NCBI GenBank assembly: GCA_964019415.1
Contig: OZ025874.1
Coordinates: 4,863,196-4,927,195 of the forward strand
Direction of reading: 5' to 3'
DNA: 64,000 bases
From: Ianthella basta
Taxonomy: Eukaryota > Porifera > Demospongiae > Verongiida > Ianthellidae
Shown here: positions 47,101 to 59,100 of the stretch, one piece after another
Layout of the letters: the number at the start of each line of letters is the position of its first letter
Numbering within the stretch: the stretch's first letter is position 1
Program-made: the position numbers and the translations under genes
Notes under the pieces: model-generated
The model's database searches: none
What the model was told of the DNA's origin: nothing
The model's input: only the letters and a program-made list of their open reading frames with translations

Positions 47101-50100
47101 CTGAGATTCAGAGCACGAGGCAAGAGGGCGCGTAGTGCCTGAGTGCTGAGTGGTCTAAATCTTCAGAGACACCGATTGGTCAGCATTTAAGTGTTATAGA
47201 TCCCAATGACTGGGCAAGGAGCCAGCAGCGAATCAGTTTACCTACTCATACTTCCGTCATCATGCGTCTTCCGGAAGTAGTTAGCAAATTCTGACAATGG
47301 CCGATAAAACGTTGTTTGGTTATTGGGTTTGTCACCTCACAGCAGACGTTCCTAAAGGTCAGCGGTGGATGCAGCGCGTAAGCTAAACGTAAGCTTACTC
47401 ACTGTAAGCCCCGTCAGCCACAGTGTTTCCCAGAGCGGTGTCCTAAGCCTGTTCCCAGCTCGTAACCAGTTCCCTTCTTGGCTCTGGTTCGTAGGCCGCT
47501 GCTGGATTGCTGCTTTACCCTGTTGGTCAACGAAACAAGTAAGCCGAGCGACCTGTGCATCGTATGTTGTGGAGTTAGCTACTATTGTTATCGCAGCTGC
47601 AGTTTCTCTGTTATAGACCACGGGCCTAAGCCACACCCATGCTCTAAATCGGTATTTAGAGCATAGCACGAACGCTGCGCGCGCCCCGCCCATGCTCTAA
47701 ATCGGTATTTAGAGCATAGTGCGAACGCTGTGCGTGCCCCGCCCATGCTCTAAATCGATATTTAGAGCATAGACGCGAACACCGTGTGTCGAATTAGAAC
47801 ACGGCTGGACAAAATAGACCACGGTGCGAAACAACAGCTGGGGTGTCTACAATGTTTAGAAACATCGTTTAGAGCACGTTACCCTCTATCAATAATTAAT
47901 GCTCCCTTACAAGGCAGGAAGGGGCACTAACACCTGCGTAGCTTTGTGGCCACCGAATCATTATGTGTTAGGTGGCATGTACACTGCAAAATCATGTGCA
48001 CACTTGACTAGGTAAGGGTACATAATGCACGAGCAGAAGGTGAATGCATTATGCAAGCATGACCTTTATTGACCATCCAAGAGCACTAAAATTAAACAGT
48101 TCAATGCTTGCAACATGGTCTAAATGTTTTAAATGCTGATCACATGAGCGCAGGACAAATCTAGGGCATTGTGTTCAAACATGCTGTCAGTTATGTAATA
48201 ATTCACTCAGTTCAGTGGAAGAGAGACGTAGCACTCCTGCAATTCGTTGTCCCACTGTAGAGAACCTTAATCATCCATGCCATGACAAGGCATTTGTGTT
48301 GTATGTAGTACATGGTGTCTGCCTGTATTGTTCATGCTGTGCTTGTTTAAATCATTGCGTGCTTTGTTTCGTTTTTGTCTTTCTCAATTTACTTTAGTAC
48401 ATATCTGTGAGCTGTTACGCTATGCTGATGTTATGTATTACTAAGTGCTAGCTAGCATGCACACTAGTTTGGTTTTCAGGCCATTGAAGGCGACCTATAT
48501 TTTTCTCACTTTTAGGTATTTGTATGGCTTGATGTTCGTTATGAAGTATATATATATTTTGGGCATTCATGATGGCAGCGCTTGAGGTCTACGCTTTATA
48601 AGGCTTGCAATCATCTTTGTTTGCATTTTGGTGTCTATCAATCGTTGGAAATTAGGACATAGGTATGTGTTTACATGGTAATGCTAGTAAGAAACCTATT
48701 GAGTGACTCTGCTATGAGATATAGCTCCAAATAGCATGAAGACCAAGCGACGGGCATTTTAAAATGGCGGTGCTCTGGGATGAGTCTATAGACTTACTAT
48801 GTTATAACTTCCTCTCTTGCATAATACTTTATTTGAAGAGGGATTAGAACCAGTTGTTCATTATAATGAAAACCAATTCAAGAGGAATTGGCTTGAGTTT
48901 CAACCGTAAAGCCTGATTGAAAATGGTAATCACTGGATATTACACCAAACCTACCAACTACACCAGTATTGGTGTCACAGTAGGGAGGCACAAAACCCTA
49001 TTGGTTGGCAACCAGTGATCGCCTCCCCCAGTCATCCAACAAAGATGGAAGAGCCACAGACAGCTGGTAAAGAGATAGTTGAAGACTTGCTACATCAGAA
49101 TAGATCAAAAAATTAAATTTTGTCAGATCGGTCTAATGTTTGCATTCTAACCTTGACTGCCACATGTAAAGGATCAATGCTACATTTGTTTGATAAGACA
49201 AATTGACTGTGAGTAGATACGTAGCAGAAACAATCAATAAACTGATTACTGGACATTTTGGAATCGTACACCTTCGTCAGCTGCATACATGCAGCTAACG
49301 AAGGTGTACGAGGCCAAAATTGTCCTGCAAGCACTTGATTGACTGATTCCACTATGGATCTGCTCACAATCAATTTGTCTCTATTCAGTAACAAATCATG
49401 CTTTGGTTCCCAAGTAAATGGCTGACAACATAGTTCCGGCCATTATACCTCTTTCTTCTGCTTGCATCATTGGCTGTTAATAAAGTATGAATAATACTAA
49501 CATATTGAAACAACTGACCTACAGAATGTCACCCACCTTCCTTAGTTAACTGTGGTGTGACTCTGACACGATCCACATCAGTATCTAATAAGCTTGATAC
49601 AGCACTCCTCCTGCCTTTTGACCAAGATGGCACTTTAGGGATTACCAGCTTCACTGGGCTCGTTGATCCTTTCACTGCTGCAACCCTCTCTTTGCTATTA
49701 TTGCTGTACTTTGTCCTAGTTTTTTCTTGCGTCCTGACACCCCTTGGAGCCTTATTCTTACTAACTTGGCCACTTTTCAGTTTGGAATTTGCAACTGCCA
49801 CAAGCTTCTGTTTCTTTAGCAATAGACTACCATTTTCAATCCAGGAGTCCTTCTGTTTCGGCACATGTGGTAATTTACTACTGCTGCCTGCAAAGTACAG
49901 AAGGTACAATACAATATAAGTAATTTATGGCATTGCAGTGCACAAACTACAGCGGCATCAGTCTTTTGAGTAAATTAGGGATGGTGTATGTGACAATACT
50001 AGACAACAGGGTGAGAGGTATTACTGAAGCAAAGGTATTAAAGAATAAGCATTTAGGAAGAAAGAAGCTGTGCTGACCATATGTTGGGGGAGAAGATAAC

Positions 50101-53100
50101 GGAGAAGAATGAAAGGATGCTGACGATGCATGTGGAATCTTCTCTGTAATCAACTGAATACCTGCAACAACATGCATGACTGCAATAACAAGAGTGAATT
50201 TCAATTACCTTGCACGTACCTTTGGGAATTTGTCATTGCAATAAAAAACAACGTTAACTGTTACCATATACGCTTTAACTTTCTTGGGGTTAAACATTTG
50301 CGGTTTGCAATTTTTCATGATTTCGCGTTTCTATTTTTGCGGTTGTAAGGTCTTAGCCTGACTAGCTATACCCTCCACAATAGATGCCCTGGGCCATAAC
50401 GGACGAAGGCATGCGCTCATCGATACCTTAGAGACCGTTAGCAGATGACGTGTTAGTATAAGTGTGATTTTGGATAGAAGACGGAGAAGGAAGATGTACG
50501 AATTGGAGAGCTGTATCTGTGGATTTCATGTGCATCCCGAGGTATGGGTGCCCTACATTGGAGAGCAGCTTAAGGTAGGATGGGAGTCTAGGGTCACCTT
50601 TCAGAATCTTTTGAAAATCACATGTTATTTGTGCTTCCAAATCTTCTGCTAATACAAGAAAAGCGCCTCTGAAAGTGCTTGCACTGCGCCGAAACACTCC
50701 TGTAAAGTACACCTAATCTGTATTTACAAACGCGTATTCCTTGTAATAACAATTGCTATTGTTATTACAAGCACCTTTGTTGTGGTCAAAATGTAGGCTG
50801 GCTTCTAGCAACTTGCTAATACGTAAGAATGCACTTCCGTTCACCACACGCGTTGTTGCGCGTTATTGAATAACCGGTAGAGAGAGTACTATGATGGTAT
50901 GGAAGACGTCAGCAGACGATTGCTGCACGTAGCTTTGCGCAATCCGCGCTACGTCACCATTTCCATTGCATGAAAGATGGCTGGTGCGGATATGCTGTTG
51001 GCTTCCAGGTGAGTTGTCATACGCGCTTGTTTTGACAAGATTACGGGCGTTTTTGTGAACAACGGTTTCATAGGATGACTGCTGCGAGGTCTAACCCCAT
51101 AAGGGAATGGACTGAGATTCCGAAACATGGTTCCTAATGAGTTGAAAGGCGTTCGCTGATTCTCCGGGCAGGCCGCAATTGCAGCGCCCTCTCTGCAGGA
51201 AATATGATGCTTTCTATGAAGTTGTAGTGATATAGGAAAAGTGACCCTAGCTGACTTTGTGACAGAGCTCTAGTTGCGGCCTGCCCGGAAAACGTAGCTA
51301 CTGTAGCACTTTCCATGATGCTGTAAACTAGATGTTTCTACCACGTTCCCCGAAGAAGAAATTCCAGAATTTTGGGGAAATACCTCTTTCGGTTGCAGCT
51401 GTGCTGTATTGCGCTCGAGTATCTTGGCCAGCTGAAAGTTGGTATTATAGAAGTAGGTTAGTAAGTGTACATTCTCAGCGAGTTTGAAAGACATTGCATG
51501 TATCCTTAGCAAGTTTCAGGCGATTTTCCGTCACGGCCATTTTTTCGGTTTTACACTCCCTTCCTACCTTAACCCTATAGCGCCCATGTTTAAAATTCGT
51601 GCCAACCCCCCAACGCCCAAGTTAAAATGGCAGCGCACGTGAGGAATACGGAGCGCCACGTGGTAACACTTTCTAGGCTTTTCTCTCGGCCGAAACGGCA
51701 ACGATGGGCAGTTCACTGCCTGAAGCTGTTACACAGGTGGATTGTTGGTCACTGTCAGCCCTTCTCAAGTGTACACAGCCGCGCGAGGACGGACGAAGAC
51801 GACGATATGGGTGAGTGGCTACGCACATTCAGCGTGCACTTTCTTAGAACTACTGCATTCGTTCAGAAATATCTAGCTCTACTATAGCAATATGTTCCTA
51901 CTCTATTCAGCAATGATTGTACAGGTGTAGATTAACACAATGGCATTCTAGGGTGTTGTACAAATGCATTCCTCTTAGTGTACTAGAATGTGGTATCTCA
52001 CATCTTAGAACCAGGAAGTAAATCGTTGAGTAGTATGGTACATGCCATGTATATCTGTAGTTCAGAGCAAACTGTTTACTGGTTGTGGTGTAGTTGTCAT
52101 GTGATGGCTCAGTTGTGTTGCTTCCAAAAGCAGTCACTGTGTTCTTCACCGGTATGGCAGAGGTATTGTTTGCAGGCACGGCAGTACCATGTCGTGGTAT
52201 GCCTTTCGTGTTTGTTATGGTAGCAATAGTAGTAGCGCTGACGAGTTGTCTCTTTGGTAGGAAAGTGATGATCATCCCGGAAGCGTATAGGTGGTGGTAC
52301 TGTGATGTATGGACGGCCTACTCTCTTTCTGCTGCTGTATGATCCAATCAATTCTTTGGCAAGAGTCACACGAAAATCCTTCGATGGTCCGTGTGGAACT
52401 TCCACAGAATGAAGGCATTGGTAACCGCCAAATCAAAGAGGAACCAAAACACGTATTTATAGTGCTTTCTGCATTTCATCCTGACCTGATAATAGCCACG
52501 TAGTTGATCATTTTTGTCAACGCCACCCATGAACCTGTTGTACTTTGCAATGGAGTGTGGGCATGTATATTCGTTGGAAGTCCCATCCCGTTTTTTGCGA
52601 TTCACAGTTGTTGTGGTTGTTGGGTCACAATCTGTTGAAATAACAACAACCGAGCGATTGTCCTGCCAGAGACTGACAGTCAGATTGTCTGCCTGAATTG
52701 CCTGCATTGTCTTACTGTCGCCTCGATTTTCCAGTCCTGTCTTCACATGTTTTTTCAGTTCAACTGGAAAACCCTTTCTGTTGGACCTTAGAGTCCCGCA
52801 GCTATACAAGCCATTGCGCAGCAAATCCAATGCCAGATCCACGCTGGAGAAGAAGTTATCGTAATAAACATGCCTGTTTGTGTAGTTTAGTGTCGTACAC
52901 AGGCTCTTCACAACCTTACTCCCAAGACCTTTTTCTGCTTTGTCTCCTGTTTTGCCAGTGTAAACTTCAAAGGCAGACACATACCCTGTTCTTGCGTCTG
53001 CCCGCATCCAGCACTTTATCCCTCTCTTGATGGTTTTTTTTAGGCATATACTGTTTCAGGGCAGATCTGCCTTTGAAAGGGATCATGGCTTCGTCAATGC

Positions 53101-56100
53101 TGACTGTGGGGCCTGGTAGGCATACTGCAGCAAAGCGCTCACCCATCATCTTTGATTGGTGCAACTTTGCCGAGTTTGTCATATCCAGGACTTCCTGGAG
53201 GTGTAAGAGTCCTGTTGTCTGCAAAGTGCAGGTATCGGTGAAGGTTATAAAATTGTTTGCGTGATATTTTGCTTGCCACAGGTGAGTAGTGAAACGATGC
53301 ATCCTTTTTCCAGTAGTCCCTAATCGTTGGCAGCTTCACCATACCCATTAGGATCATAAACCCCATGTATGCGCACAGCTCATCCACTGTGTATGGCTGC
53401 CACCTTTCAAATGCTTCCCCATCATCTCTGCTGCATATGCATTGCTTTCCTTCACAATGTGCTCGAGGATGGAGGAAGTGAAAAAGAGGAAGAACACATC
53501 TTTAACGATGTTGGGGATGCTGATTTGTGCACCCATGGGGTGGCGGAAAGGCTGTACCCGGATAGAAGTAAGTGTCGAACGCCAACTGATGTTCTGTGAA
53601 CTGTAAGTGGAAAGAAATGTGCAGTGTTGTAAGTGTTTTCTGAGGTGTATCTCTTCCCTTCTTGACATACTCTCACCTCAGGCTTGCCAAATCACTAGGT
53701 GTCTCATCCACTGCCTCACATTCAGCTTCAACAGGTCCTATCTTACTGCGAAAGATAAGTTGTGCACATTTACACCCATGCTGCAGTGAATTTGCCATAA
53801 TTTGTTACCTTTCTTCTTGTGTATCATCATCTTCATTGTCACTATCCACACTGACTGCATCATCTGCATACTGACGGTCCACAGCATCTGCATCATCTTC
53901 ATTGTCACTGTCCGAGCCAAAAGCCTCATCCCCTTCAATGTCACTGTTCATACCAAGGTCCTCATCACTACCTGGGGCATAGATGTCTTCCATTCCACCA
54001 TCTTCTTCAATATCTTCATACCCATCCTCTTCTTCTTCCTCCAGGAAGGCCAGGACCTCTTGTCCGGTGAAACGGAGCTTTGAAGACTCTTTGGACATCC
54101 TAGTTTAGGATGTTTTCATTAATTTTCATTGTATAGTCGGCTACATTGCTACTTTATGGCTGCATTTGCCACAACAGCTTACCTTCGTTCGAGGAATACA
54201 GCGTAAGGACAAACACTCGATAGTGCGCCACGCGGGAGCGTCTAGAAGACTAAGTTGGTTCGCCAGACAAGAGCTTCGCTATTGCTGCGTCTACTCTGAA
54301 GGGGGTGCGCCGGGCGGGCTTTAGTAGCGGGAGAACGGCGGCTCATATTGCGCGCGTCCGTCTAGGACACCTTTAGGTGTCATTGGGCGTTTGCGACATC
54401 GCGATTTATGACACCTTTAGGTGTCATTGGGCGCTAAAGGGTTAATTGCACTATCGAAAGTGGCAATAGTGTGGATCCCTTTGCTGTTGCAGTTCAGAAG
54501 GATGGTGAAACCATTGGTCATGTGCTGCAGACAATATCTTGCGTGTCTCCACTTTCCTGCGACGACGTGGAGCAATATCCTGCACCGTCACCAGGAACAG
54601 AAGATGAAGAACCGATTTACCACAGGGCGGTCTTGACGTACCTTGTGTTTTAAGGTTTACTGGCCCAGAAGAGCTCGTAGAGAAGGCAAGGAAGTGGTTA
54701 GAGGTGTTTGGACGAAGAGTATCGTGTTATAGCTCTACATGTCGCATAATCAAGGTTGTTGTTGCGAATTGCTGTCATTTTAAAATTTTGTGACGAAATC
54801 GTACAGTGACCTTTGCTCAACCTGGTCTAAATTTTCGCAGGCTGAAACTTTTGTGGATGGCTGCTGAACTGCAAAAACTGCGAAAGTTTAAACCCGCAAA
54901 AGATAAAGCATATACGGTAACTGTGGTGCAACTGTGGTTATATATGATTTAGCCTTGGCTTCTTTAAGGTAGTAGGTACAGCTAAAAGCTTCCTTTAGGG
55001 TACATTAATAATGTAGAAGAAGAGGCTCATTGCCACGCTGTTCAATGTATACAAGCGAATAGTTTGTGGGCAATACGTAGCAGATTAATCAAGAACTGAA
55101 TGCAGGACATTTCGGCCCAAAGGCCTTCGTCAGCTGTGTACAAAACTGAGAATGTACAGTGTGAGACTGGTTTATATAGCTATGGGTAGCTGTGTGTGAC
55201 CAATCAAATTCTAGGATTATGTGTCTTTAATATCGTCTTCATATTAAGATTCTGTTGAATAGCTTCATGTTATGCTTTTGGTACTATATATATGTATGTA
55301 TTAAATCCTGTTGCTATGGTAACACACATTTAGATGTTGACTCTAATCTCAGAAAAGTACTCTAATAGAGGATACAGCATCGCTACGCCCACTTTCATTA
55401 CTTTTTGCAACACAAAAACATAGGAAAATGGACACCTATAATACTTCAACAACCTTGATGAAGATTTCTCCCTCCCCCTTTCACATGGCTACTCAAAACT
55501 GTTTTGGAGCGTTTAGGACTGTTCACATGAGCACATAAAACCGGTTTCGAAGAGGTTTGAAACCGGTTTATCAAAACCTGCTCTGTAGAAGTTTTCTGTA
55601 AACCGGTTTTGCAAAAATTGTTTTGGAGGTGTGATGAAATGGGAGAGAAGGGATGTGATGGAGCGACAGCAAGACGTGTGCATTGCTGGAGATCTGGAGT
55701 GAGGTGGAGATTCAGTGGCAGCTAAAGAAGGCTAAGAGCAATTACCATTTGTACAGCAAAATTGTTATGGAGCTAGTGAAGCGCGGGTACATGCAAACAG
55801 TGGATCAGTGCCGGGCTAAAATCAAGGCCTTGAAGACGAAGTACAAACAGGGGTTGATTGATGGGTGCAGGAGGAGCAGTGCTGGGCGAGATTCGAAAGA
55901 GCAATGCAAGGCGACAGTCACAAGTTGAGTCACAAAGCATCTATTCAACACTTATGAGAAGGTGGTGACATTTGTGTTAAATACCGATTTTATAAAGTGG
56001 GAAAGTCTTCACCACCCCTCCCTCGTAGCCATCAGTTGTACGCTCCATCAGACTTGAATAGAGTCACAGCGTAATGTGTTTATGCATGTGCGTCATGTCT

Positions 56101-59100
56101 ACAGTTTATGCGTGTTCTGCAATCTGATTGGTCCAACTGGTGAATCACAAAAGTCAGATCCTGCACAAAAGCATAATGCAAGTGAAGCCAGACTCTCTTT
56201 CTGCAAGGTGGAAGGGCTGGCCCCCAGGCTAGGTGAGCTAGTATTGGCAGCGACTTTTGTGAAATTAGACTGGAATTTGTGATGATACACAATTTCTACA
56301 GGCAACCCTAGCCTATGTACATCTAGCTTGGTATTGTCCCAAGCACTAACAAATTTACACAAAACACATATGTACAGTACCTTTGGACTGCGCTACAGAT
56401 GAGCTAGCATTCACATCCTTTTGTTTGCTAGCTTTAGTAATCCTTCTGTGTCTCAAGTAGGTCTTTGCTGGTTCAGTGGAAGCCTGCAATAAATAATACA
56501 TAACAAGTATGGACTAACTGTACACATTGTGACATGTAATCAGTATAAGTGGATTGTGCAAAGTCCTAATGTGGTTAAGCCCAACACCATGTTATAAACT
56601 GAGCAGACACCAAAGACCATATCCTACAAGGACACACATCCCACTAGTCTCGCATGCCAGAATGTTGCCCAGTACCCCTGCGAAACAGTCTGATCACATG
56701 AGCCAGATTCCCGTGGCACGGATCCTTACGGAATAGTGTAACGATTGTGCAATAAGTGTGAGTGATTAGCTTACGTACTCTCGATCATAGCCTGTGTTGT
56801 GCGCTGCAAGCTTATAGTTTGGTGGAAAACGTATGGAAGATGATTGACAGACCATCTGCTGGGTCTCTAGAATTGATTTGTTGGAATTGCGAAGAGATTT
56901 CACTCACTTACGTGTTAACTGGTCGCGTACTGCATATGCTTCGCTCAGCTGTAAAACTACAGCTCACAGGCATCACTGTCTTCAAACAAGACATCTACAG
57001 CTGACTGTTATGAAGCATAGATCTTCCAGATGGATATAGCGCACTTGATTAGGCAGGATAGCTGCTATGTGTGAACTGGAACTGTCTTAATTGGCTATAC
57101 TTTGATCTGATTGGATGGCTAAGATCCTGGCCACCTCGTGCCATGGAAAGCTGGCTCATGTGAACAGACTGTTTTGCATGGGTATTGCACAACAGTCTGG
57201 CACAAGACTAAATCCCACGCCAATAATGTGATGCACCAGGTCCCAGCAATCAAGTCCAGCAAAACTACGTACAACAATGAAAACATAACTATGCTGAAAC
57301 AAAGCTAGAAGAGTTTTCATTCTCACCTTATCTCCTTTGATCGGCTTTGAACGACCTTTACTAACTGGTAAGAGTGCTTCATGCTCAGCTAGTATCAAAT
57401 CTACAAGGTTTTCGTCATAGAGGAATGCCTTCTCATTACGCCGTCTTCTAGCTTGCTCTCGTTGTGGCCTCTTGGCTACAATTTCTTGCCTATCATCACT
57501 TGAGAGAGGATCAGGTTTCTTTGGCTCTTCAATCAATACCTCTCTTTCCTCAATATTTGCTTCTCCAGAAGAATTCAAAACTTCATTGGCTATCAATAAC
57601 GTACTGTCCCCACCTTCTACAAATTCGTGAATAGCTTCCACAGATCTGTGATGCACACATTTGGGCCCTTCAACAGTGGTCACACCTGAAGCTATTTCTG
57701 AGGCTATCATAGCATGCTCACTCATGCTTTCACACAAAGCAGTCACACACGAGCCATCCAGCGGCAAATGTTTACAGTTCTCTCCAGCAGATGTTGTGCT
57801 TAGTGAGCTACATTGTTCCCCATCGGGCAAAACTGCCATACTAGTTTCAGCTGCTTCATGGATGACCATTCTTACAGCCTCCTGCTCTGCATGTACAGCC
57901 TCACTGGCAGGTTCCCAGGGTTGGCAGTATTTCTGCTGGTTTGTGTCGTCTTTTGTAGAATTGCATGGTATCCATCCAGCTATAACTTTCATATCATCTG
58001 TATGCAAATGTGAGCCACTGTGGTATTCCTTCGGTAAGTGTGATAAGCACTGCAGTGGGACAAAAAGCTCTGAATATAGTCATAAAGTACTGAACCGCAT
58101 TTTGCAGGGAGAACATAAACAACTTACAGGGCTGCACCTTCCACTATCAGGCATTGCCAACACTTCGGCACAACAATCACTCTCAGCTTCGTCGCATCTA
58201 TTGTAACTACTATCCTTCGAAGATTGAATGCCACCAACAATGTTAGAAAGGGTGCCCTCATTGTCATCTACTGCCTCTTGCACACCTACAGCACAAAGAA
58301 CAAACAATTTTACAACCGCAATTGGCAAAAGCATGACCACTCTGTACAACCAAGCAGTACATCATGAATATACTAATACTAGCATCCTCACAACTGCCAA
58401 AAATTATACAGTTCTAGCAGAGAACCCTGCCTTCAGCAAGCTTCTGTGTTCCAGTGCCCAGCACAAGCCAGTCCATCGACTGTGCTTCCTGTGCCAGCTA
58501 TTCCAGTGTTGATGAGTCATGCAACAAAACATTGGTTCATATTCATAGCGTGCTATACAATTTTCTATAATGGATCCTGTATGTATGCGCATGTAGCTAT
58601 GTACTGAGAACAAAGCAGTGATGAAACACATGGTCAGGTCACTGGTGGATAAGGACAATGTGGGCATATACATATTCTGCATCAGATATTAGCTATAAGA
58701 AAGTGTCTGGTGATTGCATGTGAGTCTGACACTTCATCTGGAATGATTATGGCTGAAGTAGTCTCGTGCGCCAGCCTCTATTATTGTGCAATCGCACATA
58801 GAATAGGGTCTGGTCAGACTCGACATGTTCTTGGGATCTCTACTGGAATTTGAGTAGACCAATCAGATTGTAGGAAAGGTGTTTGTGGTTAACAAACTCC
58901 TTTGATCTTGGACAAGGGAGCATGCTGCTGTTCAGAAAGAAGGTTTTCCATCTCTTCGGGAGTTGTGTACTCTGAATTCTGGGTTTTGGCGTGCTGGAGT
59001 GAGTCCATAAAGAGCGGCAAGACAGAAATAGGTACTTTAGCCCAGTGACAAGAGCTGTGCGTCGGCTAGAGAGTTACAGTGTAGTGGGACGCAGCTCCAA

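Noticed and set aside
51627-51887. 86-codon plus frame inside the piggyBac element as a gene
   Set aside because: Opposite strand to the transposase, no motif; probably chance in GC-richer sequence.
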